A DNA stretch of 64,000 bases from Aquilaria yunnanensis (taxonomy: Eukaryota; Streptophyta; Magnoliopsida; Malvales; Thymelaeaceae): positions 29,796,001 through 29,860,000 of the forward strand of contig CM077597.1 in NCBI GenBank assembly GCA_039654915.1, written 5' to 3'. The notes under the pieces are model-generated. The model was not told the origin of the DNA. It worked only from the letters and a program-made list of their open reading frames with translations, and did not search any database. The stretch's first letter is position 1. Each line of letters opens with the position of its first letter. This document shows, one piece after another, positions 13,497-26,836 of the stretch. The translations under genes were made by a program, and so were the position numbers.

Positions 13497-14664
13497 CACT
13501 AAAAGAAAAAGTGTCATTACAATTATTGATAATAAAAGGCTACAAATGAAGAGGCATGATCCATCGTTACAAATGCTTAGGCTACTTTGCTCCAATTTTT
13601 GCAAAACAGTCCACTGTTTGATTCGCTTCCTAGTAGAACCTAGAACTTGCTCATCAAATATATGCAATTCAACAAAGAGGCCATTTAAGTCTATATTTTG
13701 TAGTGGAGCTAAAAGAAAGAAGCTATACTACTGCGTGCAATCAAGCTCTATGTTTAGCTAAATATTCCCCATTAAGAGAGCTAATTGTAGACTATCTCTC
13801 AAAGCTCATGCTCAGCCTTTATGGAGTAGAGTTTCCTACATTTCTAGCATAGCCAATAACAAATAAACCAATCGAGCCTCTGCCTCTTCTCGGTTTCCTA
13901 GGCCAATTGAGGCATTATTAAAGTTATGCTTGAAATTTTGGGGGCCAGGAGGGAGAGCGAAGGATTTTCACTTAACCCAAATGTTGCAAGTAGCAATGGT
14001 TATGGGGGTAGGAATGATGCATGAAATAGAGAGACAATGCCTTTTTTCATAAGGAATGTAATATTTTCTACGGATAAAAAATTATTTTCAAAACATATCA
14101 CCTTTCTCCTGTTCTGGAAATGCCAAAGAATGAAGGAAATAACTATTTAAGAGGGATATTGAAAACGTTGAAAATGTCAAAACTGATGCACCATTTTTTA
14201 ATCAAAATTTTTGTAATCATTGTTACTAGAAACATCAATACCAAAAGTTTCAAAAATAAGTTTACTCCAAGGTCAGTAAAAGCTTGGCAGAAGAAAAATG
14301 TGGCAAAATTTGATGCCCTTTTGTGACAATTTTAGTCATGGCAGAGAAAAAATGAGGAAAAATCATTTCTAAGCTTAAGGCAGACTCATCAAAAGCTTGG
14401 GTTGTGACAATTTTGCAATGATCTGTTTTGGGATGATCCAAATCATCACATTTTAGCAATGATTTCCCCATGAATAATTATAAAAATTGCTATAGTTACC
14501 TAATCCTTGGAAAAATAAACGCAGGAAATAAGGGCGATAGTTGTTTTGACAACTTTTGCTACAATTTAAATCACAACAAAATTTATGTAGCAATATCGTA
14601 GCAAACATTGCCACAGTTCTGCTATGATTTTCTCATTTGCTATGATTGCCACAATCTTTTAGTG
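13497..14664. mobile_element. Possible CACTA-like non-autonomous element
   Basis: The left end reads CACTAAAAGAAAAAGTG and the right end, reverse complemented, CACTAAAAGATTGTGG. The first ten bases are identical and of the CACTA (En/Spm) type. The right subterminal region is rich in short GCTATGATT / GCAATGAT motifs in both orientations. The expected 3-bp target duplication is absent (GTG versus TTT), so the two ends may belong to different elements. No transposase frame was seen. Confidence 0.35.
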
Positions 14665-14726
14665 TTTCCATATTTAGAAATTCCATATTTTTTGGAGATT
14701 TACATAGTTAACAAGTTTATTATATT

Positions 14727-15075
14727 GGTAAATATTTCAAGTTGTCCCTAAACTATACCCATGTTGCTTATTCGTCCCTAAACTATCATGTGTTGCACCA
14801 CTCATCCTGAAACTATTTAATTATTACTATTTAGTCCTATCGTCAACTAAACCGTTAAATATGGACGAAAAAGTGCTGCCACGTTAGTAGCCAAATCATT
14901 TTTCCATGCCACATCAGCGACCACATCATTTTTCCATCCATATTTAACGGTTTAGTTGATGGTAGGATGAAATAGCAACAATTAAAGAGTTCTAGGACGA
15001 GTGGTGCACCACATGATAGTTTGGGGATGAATAAGCAACATGGGCATAGTTTAGGGGTGACTGAAAATATTTACC
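14727..15075. mobile_element. Mutator-type foldback MITE, 349 bp
   Basis: The insert is almost wholly an inverted repeat. The left arm starts GGTAAATATTTCAAGTTGTC and the right arm, reverse complemented, GGTAAATATTTTCAGTCACC, and the arms meet near the middle. It is flanked by a perfect direct repeat TTTATTATATT (14716-14726 and 15076-15086), a length fitting Mutator-like target duplications of 9-11 bp. It has no coding capacity. Confidence 0.85.
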
Positions 15076-15176
15076 TTTATTATATTAGGTAACTTCCATA
15101 TTTTGAAATTGCAAGCTTTTTTTCGACTTTTATATTTACCACCACAAACAATAAACCTAAACCTAATAGTAACCTT

Positions 15177-15698
15177 TAGGGGTGAGCAAAATTTTGGTTA
15201 TATTCAAAATAACTAAATAATAAAAAAAAATTTGGTTTTCAGTTACCACTTTTAGATATAATTTCAATTTTCAGTTATAATTGAAAACTGATATAGAAAT
15301 TCGATTCTATTTTTAGTTTGCTTCAATTAAAATTTGGTTAATTGAAATAATCAAATTTTTATTTTACTAGTATTTATGTTTGAGATTTGAAAAGCATTAT
15401 GTGTGTGATGAATATTTGTTATATGTATGTATGTGATGTTTGGATTTGGAATGAATTATAGATGTTTGCTATGTGATTGAAATTTTTGTTTAGATTGGAA
15501 TATGTGATGGATGTTTGAGGTTTGGAATGTGCATGCATAAAATTCAATTATTTTTATTGAAAACAGAATAACTGAAATTTTTTTTTTGTTATTTCATCTT
15601 TTGCCTATAATTCGGTCTCTTTAGTTATTAGTAAATAAGACCAAAAACTGAATAAATTCAGTTATCCAATTTCGGTTAAAACCAAATAAGCACCCTTA
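15177..15698. mobile_element. hAT-type MITE, 522 bp
   Basis: The ends are TAGGGGTGAGCAAAATTTTG and, reverse complemented from the right, TAAGGGTGCTTATTTGG. These are hAT-like TAGGGGTG termini. The flanking 8-bp duplications are GTAACCTT (15169-15176) and GTAACCCT (15699-15706), 7 of 8 matching. It is non-coding and abuts the telomere-like tract on its right. Confidence 0.75.
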
Positions 15699-16200
15699 GT
15701 AACCCTAACTGTAACACTAACCTTAAGCATTAAACTCATAATAATAACCCTAAACCCTAACTCTAAACACTAACACTGAGCATTAACCCTAACCATAAAC
15801 ACTAAACCCTAAGCACTAACCCTAATCCTAAACACTAACACTAAGGCATAACCCTAAACACTAACACTAAACCATAACTATGAACACTAAACCTTAACCT
15901 CAAATACTTACTCTAGCACTACTCCCAAACACCAACCCTAAACACTAACCCTAACCCTTAACACTAATCCTAACCCTAAACACTAACCTTAATCATAAAC
16001 ACTAAATCTTAAACACTAACTCTAACCCTGAATGCTAACCATAAACACCAACACTAAGCCATAACTCTAAACACTAATCCTAACCCTAAAGACTAACCCT
16101 AATAGTTATCTTAAACATTAACCTTAAACACTAACAATAACCCTAACACTAAACATGGCCCTAAACACTAACCCTAAACACCAACCCTTAACCCTAATTA
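15699..16200 (+). repeat. Degenerate interstitial telomere-like repeats
   Basis: About 500 bp are dominated by variants of CCCTAAA, the C-rich strand of the plant telomere repeat. Most units are modified to CCCTAAACACTAA or CACTAACCCTAA, giving a mixed 6-14-bp periodicity rather than a pure 7-mer. The tract is interstitial. It could derive from an old telomere fusion or repair event, or from chance expansion of a telomere-like seed. Confidence 0.8.
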
Positions 16201-16283
16201 AGTCCTAAATATTTAGTAATTTAATGAATTGTACTAATAGTGTTATTTAGAAAGTAGATACTTTCCTCTTTGGCGGTTTCTAT

Positions 16284-19200
16284 TAGGGGTATATATGGAG
16301 CCCAGTTAACTTGTAAAACTGTATAAACCGATTTATACCAAATTGACGGTATGTGGTTTTATGCAGTTCCGATTATGGTTTAGGGTTACAAATCTTAAAA
16401 TCGAATATCATATAGTGCAGTTATGGTTTCTGAATATTATAACTAGTAAAAACTGCACCAATTCAATAAGAGAGGCCTAATCAAATATAAATTACCTAAT
16501 TGGGTAATTCTTTTTCCCTTTTAATCTCTAATTTTGCCATTTAAAAGTAGTTTCTTAAACCCAAAATTAAAGTTTAATACTTAAAGGAAAACCCAATCCA
16601 TTATCCATCACATTACCCTCCCCTAGTGCCTAGCCCACTAGCCCAATCAAATTCTCTCTTGCTCCCCTAACTGTGACGTTGCATTGCTCACTATTGCTTA
16701 TTGCCAAAAAAAAGTTGTAAAGGCCCTTCAAGTATTTTTTTTCATAAGTTAGATGCCAAGGTAAGTAAATCCCAAGTTAATTTCCTCAAATAAGAATTTT
16801 ATTAAACAAGTCAAGCAACTAAAGTAAGCTCCATAAGGGCTCTTAAGTGTTACTTAGCACATAAGGTGTAATAACCTAAGTCCAAAATTGGTCAACGCAA
16901 CATCTGCCCATACTACATAGGTTATCCTTTGTGAAAAGGATAAGTGCTGGGTGTTTATGTTCTAGAACTTGACCCATATATCTACATAAGACTTCTTACA
17001 TCTCACCTATGTGAGATATAGGGATGTTATATAAGGCTTGTAAAGGCAAAATAGTAGTTTTGACCCAAGTTGGTAACATGGTGGTAATTTCGATAAAATT
17101 ATTGTCATGTAACTGAAAGTGACTATATTAGTCAAGACCATAAGTGTTATGACTCATTAGAACCAATAAGGACTAAGAAGGGCTTATTTGCACCAAGTAA
17201 GGAAGTTGAGGGCTTAAGTGTTTTGATTGCCTTAAGTGTGTGTTTAGCTTAGGGGCTAAGTGGAAAGGTTATGAATCTCTCATTTAAGGCTAAAAAGAGT
17301 TTATTAGAGCCTAAGTGAGAGGCTTAGCTAAGTTAATCAAGAGGCTAAGCAAGATTACGGGTGAATGGGGGATTGGGCTAAAAGAAGATATTTTGGAGCT
17401 AAGACCTCCACCATTCATCTTCTCCTTCCTTGAGCCAAACCAGCAACCTTCTCTTCCACCATACCTTCCCAACTTAAATCTTCACTGTAGCCTAAGATTT
17501 TCATAAAAATGAAGCCCCCAAAGCTATCACAACAAACCCTTAGTAAGTTCTTGAAGGATTTGGTACATTTGGAGGTGTTCTTGGAGGGTTTTGTTGGTTG
17601 AGCTAAAAACCTAAGGTAAGTCATTTCCTAAGTTTTGAGTTGGTTCTAAAGTTGTCAATGAGTTAAAATTGGCTTGATAAGCTAATTGTGGTGCCTGATT
17701 TCAAAGGAACCAAGCTTGGAAGCCATTAGAGCTAGTTGGAGCTTTTGGTGAATAGTTGTTTGGATTTATGAAAATCTTCAATTGAGTTAAGGGATTTATG
17801 TTATGACATGATTGAATGATGCATAAGTAGTGTTAGAGCACTTGGGAGTGAGTTGGAATAAGCCAAAAGTGATTGGAACTAGTTTGGGTAAGATTTGGAG
17901 TGAGATTGGCCGAGAAAGAGACGAAGAAATGTAGCTCCAGAAGCTAATATGGTCACACTAAATATTTGATTCGATCGCATCAAGCTTAAGAGGAAGAATA
18001 GACTGTCTGAATGTGCAATGCAGTTGCACAAACTAAGCTGGTGCTGTCACATCATTTCCAACAACTTCTATAAAATCATTATACTGTCACACCACAATAT
18101 GCAATGGTATAGCATTATGCCTGAATTATGCCAACCTTATTTCTAAATGTCCCAATCAATTTCTAAGGCTTAGGCAATGTCCTAACATGGCTCAAAAGTG
18201 CTCATAAGATTTAATTATGCATCAATAAGTGGGTAATAAGTGAATGGTTAAGAGGGCTAAGGAAAAGTGGATAAGTGAGGTACTTTAAGTCGTAAATAGG
18301 GTACTAAGGAGGGACCTAGTATTGTATGAGTAATCCAATGACCAATGGGTGAAGTCATGAACCTTTTGCATTAGAGAAGGACCCAAGAAATGTTCGAGAC
18401 CCTTCATGACCCAAGGGTAGAGGCCAAGTACCTTCAAGCATCAAATGGTGCCCAAGAAGTCCCAATAGAGTCGATGAGCTTGGAAAATGAATCCACTAAG
18501 TTGCCCGAGTCGAGTTCAGGGGAACTTGGTGAAGTTTGGCCACTAAGTTTAATTACCTAGCGCAACAAGTAATGGGAACTCACGGCTAGAAGGTGAGTAA
18601 GTGATGATTTACTCTAAGTAGCCTGTAAAAGACAGGCAAGGTTAAGTAAGCGATGACTTACTTAAGGCACCCATAAAGAAGACTTCATGGGGTTTAATCA
18701 AGTGCTAGCTTTGGATACGAGGGCCAGTATCCAAGTACCTCAGCCGTATGAGCTCATGGCAGTTAAGAACAACTTTAGGTGTAAAGAAGTCCTAAGTGCA
18801 TAAACATGTGCATTCACTCATCCATCCATACATTACATTGCATTATTGTTGTTGTTTATTAATTGTTTGTGTCTTGTGTTTATTGCTTGTTGTATTGTTT
18901 GATTTGTTGGTTTGTTTGTATATATCTATTGCTTACATGTCTGCATATATTTTCCTTGTAGGTGCCAAACCCCTTATTGAGTACTTTTGAGTACTCACCC
19001 TTTAAGTGTTGTGCAGATATTTATAACGCTAGTCGGGCCTAACAGTTGGTGAGGGGCGACTGTTAGTGTTAAGTTTTATTTTTTTAAAGGCACTCTTTAA
19101 GTATGAACCTTACTGTTAATGAATACTTTTAATGTTAGTTAGTACTAACCAAAGTGTTGTCTTTTCAACTTTCAAAGCTAAGTATGCACAAGAAAAGTGA

Positions 19201-20482
19201 GGCTTGCCACTTGAAGCTAGATTGCTAGGGTGGATAGCTAAGGGTGGTTCATAATAGATATTGTTGTCATTATTGTATGTATGACATTTTTCACACTAAG
19301 TTTTGCCTCTACTAGTGTCCATTGGTGTGTATAACACTAGGGTTACATTTGGATGCATATAAGGTCAAGATATATGTGCACAATTGTTACTTGAAGTTAA
19401 AGCAACTACAATTTTCACATCTTGGCGTGTTTTCACTTATGTTTTATTAATTGGCACACCATGGTTTCCTTTATAGTTTTATTTACATGTTGTTGCATAG
19501 TTAGGATGAACATGCATATATTTTGTGTAGGGTAAGCTAAATAACTAGTTGCACATAATGATTTAAGTTACTTTTCGAGTAATAGCTAGCCAATTGTAAC
19601 ATAAGTGAAATCATAGTTCTCTAAGAACCTACCAGTTGTTCTAAGTTATTAGGGCATTGGGGAACTGGGGAGTGGAGAGAAACGACCATCATCGGTGCGA
19701 AAACTGCCATCATCAGGACCTGGGTTGTTCACTGGATGACAAACATTGTTATACATTTTAGTACTGCTGCTAGATAAATAAAAGAAAATTTCTTAATGTT
19801 TTTCTATGATTTTTTCTTAAGTTACCAATAATTTTTTGTTACTTTTTAGCGATTCATGTGCACTAAATAAACCAGCTAATTCTCTTTAAAAATAAAATGG
19901 AAGAAATTGGGTGAAGAGCACAGTGAATCGACTAGCTTAGGAATAGAATGCTAAAACCTTTCCCTTCCTTTTCTATTTCAAATATTTTCTTGCACCTCTG
20001 CAATTTGAAATAGCCTCTTAATTGGAAGATATTTTATATTTAAGAGTAAATAGTACACCAGAGTACATGTCTTTAGTCCATTTAACATACTAAATTGTTT
20101 AGTGAGAAAATTTTATGGAAAAGGGTATGATGTGTATAGGATTTACAGACAATCGGTTTCTTATGTGTGTAGGTTTAGGATGATAAATTTGACTTGCTTA
20201 AGATTTGTATTTCTTATATGTGTTGGTTTTATGGACTGTATTGTATTTTTATTTTTGTTGTTTATGATATGTGTTTATATTAATTATTTTGATTTAGTAT
20301 GATAGATTTGTGATGCAAAAAAACTGCAAACTAAATGGCAATGCGGTGAGGTTTTTTTTAAATTTTTTTATTTATATATAAAGCAGTGTGGTTATGGTTT
20401 CTAAATTGTAAAACCATATACTATGTAGTGCGGTTATGGGTTTGGCCTTAAACCATATTAACCTGCACCATGAGCACCCCTA
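16284..20482. mobile_element. hAT-like element, 4.2 kb, without recognisable transposase
   Basis: The ends are TAGGGGTATATATGGAGCCC on the left and, reverse complemented, TAGGGGTGCTCATGGTGCAG on the right. An exact 8-bp duplication GTTTCTAT flanks both ends (16276-16283 and 20483-20490), the hallmark of hAT insertion. Subterminal GTAAAAC / GGTTTTAC and GCGGTTATGG-type motifs recur near both ends. The interior holds no transposase. Its central 16.7-19.7 kb has a different character, with retroelement-like non-coding landmarks, so a nested insertion or captured DNA is likely. Confidence 0.75.
16700..19700. other. Interior of the 4.2-kb hAT-like element: unclassified non-coding DNA
   Basis: No ORF above about 70 codons looks real. 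Around 18960-19080 is a landmark of the form 'GAGTACTTTTGAGTACTCACCC' (18978-19000), then a GTGCAGAT and a GAGGGGCGACTGTTAG segment. This is the layout often seen in plant non-coding LTR elements, but no paired LTRs or TSD were found. The stretch is notable for its many TTAAGTG / CTAAGTG words. Confidence 0.3.
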
Positions 20483-20490
20483 GTTTCTAT

Positions 20491-22427
20491 ATTTAATAAT
20501 TTTCATACTTAGTAAGCCCCACTTTTAGTAACTAATATAACTATATTCTTCCAAACAAGAATTTTCTATTTTTAGCATGGTTAATGATCTAGAATATAAA
20601 TTTGTCAAAATCACATTATTAGTCCCTAAGCCTTTAAATTTACTAACATGGCATCCCAAATTTTAAAATTTTTTGTTTAGTTTGTCATTATAATTACAAA
20701 GACGGTCACTGACGTTTCCAAAAATTCTATTTAAACCTATTTTTTTTTAGAATTTTACAGTTTAGCCACTAGGATTTACTGGAATCATAGAAATGTCACA
20801 AAATGGAAGTAAAATCATCACACACGGTTGAGGCAAAATCGTTGTCCCATTTGATATTATTGGTGGGATGCTGAAATTTCTAAAATTTTTTGCCAAATAC
20901 TAGGTGGTAAGGTTAGCAATGATTTTGCAACAATTTGAAAAGTTGAAGCAAAATCGCTACACCACTTGAAAATATGCGCCATATGTTTCCCTCGATAGTG
21001 CAATGATTTTTATTTACAATTATCATAGAATTTTAGCAGAATTGTCACCCCCTTTTGAAAGTATTGGCAGGATGGTAAAATTTTTAAATTTTTTTTTTCC
21101 AAAAATTGGGCGATAAGCTTGGTAAAAATTCTGCAATGATTTTGACAATCGAGGCAAAATCATCTCTACATGTGAAAACATAAGCGATAAATTTCTCTCA
21201 ATAGTGCGATGTTTTATCTTTACAATCATTGCCTCATTTGAAATTATTAGCAAGGTACTAAAATTTGTAAAATTTTTTCCAAAAATTGGGAGGCAAGCTT
21301 AACAACGATTTTGTGACAATTTTGACAGTCAAAGCAAATAAACAGACATTATGGGAGTGGATTTCTTCATAATTTCATCCCAACATCCTTGTTTGGTGCA
21401 GTTCCTACTTGGATGTAAGTTTAATTTCTTTTTTTACTTTATTTTTTTATTTTTAATTTGTTATACATTAGTAAATTAAGCATTGCTAGTGATGTGGATG
21501 ATCATTTTAATTGTTTAAATGGTTTAATTTGTTACAAGTTAGTGATAAAAATTTGTTAGTGAGGTAGATGTCAATTATGTGGTTCAAACAGTTAGAAATT
21601 AGTGATAGAAATTTGTTAGCTAGGTGGATGTTAATTTGTGAATATTTTAATGGTTTAATTTGTTAGAAATTAATGATGTATATAATTATGAGAAATAAAT
21701 TATGAAAATTGACATAAAGTTTTTAATGAATTAAACAAAATTATGAAAACAAACCCACATATTTTTATAGACATGCACTAATGAGAATGGGTGTGTGCTA
21801 GACAATCAATCGACACCACCAAATTAGTGAGGGTGCTACTAGGTTTATTGTTTTTCTTACATGTTTTTGTATTCGTGAGACATATTTATGTATTTAATTG
21901 ATATTCATTTTTAATAATAATTCATTATTTATTTTATTTTTATATTTATTTTTTGACATAATTTCATAATAATAATTAATATAACATAAAATTTTAAACA
22001 AATGTAATGTCTACTGAAATAATTTATATTTATATAATCAATATAATATAATAATTAAAATAAATATGCTACTAAAATAATTCTTCTAAAAAGTAAGAAA
22101 TATAAAAAATCATCTCAAGTTTGAGGAAAAATTTGCTATGATTTCAGTCATCTCAAAGCTGATGATTTATTTCGTTGTACGCAACGATGATATTTATTAT
22201 CACTACTTTTCAAGTCAAAATTGTTGCGCTTTCCATACTCGCATAATCATCACAAAGTTTGTGATGATTATAATTGTTGCCATTCTACCTCGATATTGCG
22301 ATGATTCCTATTTGCAACAAGGATTTTTGTCATGATTTTTTGGGGTGATATTTTCATAGAAAAATTTACCTTTGCTACGATTTACCTGTGATAACTTCCA
22401 TAGTAAAAGCTCTGGATTCTTATAGTG
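20491..22427. other. AT-rich DNA ending in a CACTA-like terminus
   Basis: Reading leftwards on the minus strand from 22427, the sequence starts CACTATAAGAATCCAGAGC, a typical CACTA-type end. It is followed by a subterminal zone (22090-22400) rich in short motifs around TTGCTACGATTT and GCAACGATGAT. I could not find the partner terminus or a transposase. Weak similar motifs occur throughout 20800-21330. Confidence 0.35.
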
Positions 22428-23604
22428 AACATGTTTAACTAATTCGGTGCTAGAATTACTTAAAGAGCAATGAGTATTAAGATTCCTAGCTCTTAAGTGC
22501 AAAACAAACATGGTTGGGAGACTCTCATGGAGCAAAAAAACTAGATGAAGTGCTTTATATTTGGAATGCTCTCAATTTTCCATAGCCAATCCCAATCCTT
22601 ATGAAAAGTGGGGAGCAAGTTAAACTCTCTCTTGTTGGCCAACCTGTAGGCAATATCTAACAGAAAATTGGGGTAGTAGATGAAAATTATTCTGTTCAAC
22701 TGGTTAGAGATCAATCCTCATTAAGCTAACATGTCATTCCCCTTTATGAAAATGCATTTGACTTTGTTCACTTATGTTCAAGCTATTTAGGACCTACAAT
22801 CCAACATTAGAGGAGTTAGTATAGAACAAAAACGTAAAGATGAATTCACCATGTTGATGAAAATTTATGCATCCATTATTAAACTAATTTCTAAAAGCCG
22901 TGAAGGCCTCCTGTTCAAATTACATGATAGAATAGTGTGGTCCTGATTTTGCCGTTATGTCTGTCCATGGGCTGCTGGCCTTTTTTTTTTTGGCTTTGTC
23001 CAACTTATGGTCAAATCCCTCTTTTGGTCCCTAAATGTTTCATTTCTGCCTAAATGCTTTCTCACTTTCGCTTTTTGTTGCTAGCTTTTGATATTTAATA
23101 TGGTTAATAAAAGCACATCCTTTATTTTATTATGGCTATGGTTCTAATTGATTCGGCTTTAATTCATTAATTTTTTTATCTTTATTAAGTTAATGGTTAA
23201 ATTGTAAATTTATTAACATAAATTTAGCACAATTTTGAATTTCAATCATATTATTTTGTTATTCATGATTGCATTTTGCAGTATGAATTGTTCTTTATGG
23301 TTTAATAAAATAATTTGCTCCATAACTGCTAAAATTGAAAGTAAATTTTCCTAAATAAATTTCTTATTGATATTAAAAATTAGAATTTAAGTTAATAAAA
23401 GAGGGAAAATTTTAGTGAACTATTTTTAATGAAAAAATTATACATTATTTCAAAATACATATGATGTTATATTTTTATTTACCTAATTTCAGTTATTGTT
23501 CAGGTTAGTTCGGCTTTAATCAATTTTTTTCATTTTTTAATTATTTATTATTCAAATTTTTTGTACTAAATTTATTGTAAAAAATACTCGCTACATCATG
23601 CGGC
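22428..23604. other. AT-rich DNA, no gene recognised
   Basis: No frame with a recognisable domain and no element boundary, apart from the hAT target duplication that starts at 23597. Confidence 0.45.
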
Positions 23605-26600
23605 TAGTGATGCACAGTGGGCTGGCCCGGCTCGGGACCGGCCGGGCCCGGTCATGTGTTTCTTGGGCCCGGGCACAACCCGAGTTGAGGCGTGCCGGGT
23701 TCGTGTCGGTCTTGACCCGGTCCTGGGCCGAGCTGGGCCGAATCCAGTCCGAGGCCCACAATTGTTAATTTTAATTTTAATTTTAAATTATAGTATTAAT
23801 ATTTAATTTTTAATTTCATTTTATATTTTTAAAAATTGATTTTAAAACTAAATTTTTTAAAACTACTTGTTTTAAGAGTAAAACACCACCATCGGTGTGA
23901 AATTTTATTAATTTTAAAGCCGAACGACACTTTCATAACATGGAACAGGCTTTACATGACTCAATAGCAAAACGTTCCATAAAAGTAAATGCAAAATAAA
24001 AGTTACGATCTGTGCTAAACAGTAAAATCAGATCAAACACAAAGTAAGAAAATAATGAGCAAGCAGTGGATTTAAGCATCTATCTTATTGGGGTTTTCCT
24101 CATGGAAACTCTTGTGGTCTTGTAATCCTAAAGTTGCAAGACGCCAATCACGGTTGTATATACAAACTTCAACTGCATCTGCTGATAACCTTGCGTGTTT
24201 CTCTAAAATTACACGCTTCCCAGCACTGAAAGCAGACTCAAATGCAACGGTTGAGACGGGAACAACTAGAACTTCTTTGGCAATGATGGAGAGTATTGGA
24301 AATTTGTTGCTTCTTGCTTTCCACCATTCTAGAATGTCAGTCTCATTCTTCTCCCAAACCAAGTTGAGGTATGTGTCCACTTCATTAAGGCCGGATGCTG
24401 CAGTATGGGGCCGTTTGAGGAGTTGTTCAGTTGGATTAAATGATAATGAGCCCGATAATGATGAACACCCAATGGTAGAGGAAGTAGTGTTCGCAATCTT
24501 ATCCTTATGCCGGTGGGCATAAATCTTAAATAACTTTCGTAAGTACTCATCAATAGTGGCAGTTATAGCATGAACAGAAATATGTGCCATTTCTAAGAAA
24601 CTATAATAACCCTCAAGTAGCTATTGTATACCCGTAATTATGATGGTCGGGTTTAGTGCAGATGCAAGTAAATAGATCAGGGGTATAGTACTAAAATATA
24701 AAATCCATTTGTCTTTCATGGCCTTATTTATGTCTTTTAAGAACTCATCATCTTTGTATTGGTTAAAAACCCATGCAATGTTGACCATATACATTAAAAC
24801 TTTGTGCGATGTGGGATAGTATACACTGGAGCAAAAAACAGTGGCATCATAAAAATATCGCAGCACAGCAGCCAATTTTGATAGTTTATCCCACATTTCT
24901 TGTTTCAAAATCATTTTCTTTTCTTTGACATTTATAAAACATGTCATGTGTGCAGCAAATGGCATTGCATCTATCAACATCTCGTAAGTCGAGTTTCATC
25001 AAGTAGGGCAATCAAGTTTAAAACATTTTCAACTAAAATCGAGGCCATTTTTCAAACAATATTGCTTAAACTCTTTAAAAACTTTAGTTCTTGACTTAAA
25101 ATAATGGATTGTCCACCTAATTGGAGTAATTTCAGTACTCAAAACTTGAAGACCTTTTTGGACAGCTAAGTTTAAAATATGACATACACATCTAATATGA
25201 AAAAATACGGTATCATGGACAGGTTCTACTGATTTCTTCAATGTCTCAACCGTGACATCGTTGTTTGATGCATTATCAAATGTTATGCTAAAAACCTTGT
25301 CATGACAAAAAAATTCTTTTAAACTTTTTGAAATTACTTGGAATATGTTCCAACCAGTATGATCGAATTCCATCCACTTAAATGCAATGATACATTTTTG
25401 AACGACCCAACTATCATCAATCCAATGTGCAGTTATACAACAATAATCTTGTCCTAGTGGTGAAGTCCACTTGTCACTAGTGAATGAGATAGAATGATCA
25501 AAAGTAGAGAAGTATGCTTGTAAGTTTGATTTACCACCTTTATAAATTTTAAATGCCTCCCTCATAACAGTAGTTCTAGATGTTCTTTTAAAAGCAGGGT
25601 TTAATTGTGATTTAATCCATTTTTTCATGTGCCTATCTTCCGATTGTGTAAATGGTTTTTCAGTTAACATCATCCATTCTATCATGCATTCTCTACAATC
25701 TTTTTGATTAAATCTAAAAATACCTTATCCGCCGGCAGTACTTGCAAGCTGTGTTTGACCACCGGTACTAGCAGTTGCATCTGGACATAAATTCGGATAC
25801 TTATGTCCCATGTGACGTCTCAGTGTTCCTATGCCAGAGTTGTGCATGTTCGTGAGCTTTTGCTTGCAATGTTTGCAATGTGCGAACCTCGCATCGTTTC
25901 CATAAGCATCCTTCTCAAAAACTTGGTCAAAATGCTCCCAAACCTATGCGGTGAGCTTCGACGTCTTACCTTGTGGTGGAAGTTTGGGTTGATGGTTTTT
26001 TGGGGTCTATTGAGAACCATATTCTCCACCAACATTCTCTAATGCCGTTGGCTACACCTCCTTAACGTGATCATCAGAAAGTTGATCGTCGAGTCTCAAG
26101 TCGTATTGACTCATATCGAATTGCTCGTCATCGTCAGTTTGTTGGATTTGAGCCCCATGGGTTGTCGGTCGGGAAAGGCCATGAAAAAAAGACCTCAAAC
26201 TGGTGCGGCATGAAGAGCTTGAGATCTTTCCCTTTCCTCTTGATGCCATTTGTGTGAGAATAAATTGAGAAGATCATGAGCTTCGAAAGTAATTAAGGAA
26301 TGATTAAGAAAAAATGAAGAAAAAAAGATTGAAAACTTCAAAGAAATGAGAGAATGTATTAGTAGAGAAGGAGAGATTGCTAAGATTGGTGTGAAGAAAT
26401 GGTGGAAATGCACTCCCTATTTATAGGGGAAGGCCTTTTTTTTTTTTTACTAAAAAGTCCTTAGCATATAGTTGTTGGGGGGGCAAAAAGTAATTTTGGA
26501 GGTCAAATAACGTCAGAAGGCTGTTACAAGCACTAACTCTGTCATTTTCCCTTTTTTTTTCTAAAATTTTGGAGCCGTTGGGATTCTGCTGACCGTTGTG

Positions 26601-26836
26601 CGCTGGTATGCCCGGCCAGGCCCGTGCCGGTCATGATCTGTGTCGGGCCTAAATTCTGCCTAGGCCGTGCTGAGCCCACTTCTCCCCCTCTCCTTCTTCT
26701 AGCCTGTAACCGCCCCTGACTTGTCTGAATTCTACACGGGCCCGTGCCGAGCCGGGTTTGACCGGTCCTAGGCCGGACTTGACACGTGCTGGTCCTGAGT
26801 TGGGCCGGTCCAAACCCGGCCCACCGTGCACCACTA
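23605..26836 (-). mobile_element. hAT transposon (Ac/RICESLEEPER-like) with a decayed transposase
   Basis: The left end TAGTGATGCACAGTGGGC matches the reverse complement of the right end, TAGTGGTGCACGGTGGGC. The terminal 200 bp on each side are GC-rich and packed with GGCCGG/GGGCCCG words. The 8-bp flanks are CATGCGGC (23597-23604) and TATGCAGC (26837-26844), differing only by two transitions. A minus-strand transposase occupies 24072-26249. The element is 3232 bp long. Confidence 0.88.
24072..26249 (-). pseudogene. hAT transposase pseudogene (BED zinc finger plus hAT dimerisation domain)
   Basis: Read from right to left, the domains are in order. An N-terminal leader (26249 to about 26052) is followed by a BED-type zinc finger at about 25800-25975 (C-K-H-C, then H-M-G-H). 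Next come a central RNase H-like catalytic region at 25029-25685 (containing FTSDKWTS and FDNASNND), a helical part at 24621-24980, and a C-terminal hAT dimerisation domain at 24072-24590 with WWKARSNKFPILSIIAKEVL and VAFESAFSAGKRV. The chain is broken by a frame change before the BED finger, an in-frame TAG in the BED region (near 25948), an in-frame TAA near 25728 and interruptions between the three large frames. Two of the stops look like Gln codons lost by C-to-T change. It cannot encode an active transposase as it stands. Confidence 0.88.

Noticed and set aside
15699..16200. A true chromosome end
   Set aside because: Sequence continues on both sides with ordinary transposons and the repeat units are highly degenerate.
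13497..22427. One large CACTA element from 13497 to 22427
   Set aside because: The termini differ after the first bases (CACTAAAAGA versus CACTATAAGA), no 3-bp duplication fits, and several unrelated complete insertions lie between them.
24088..24522. Plus-strand 144-codon frame
   Set aside because: Antisense shadow of the hAT dimerisation domain, which has clear motifs on the minus strand.
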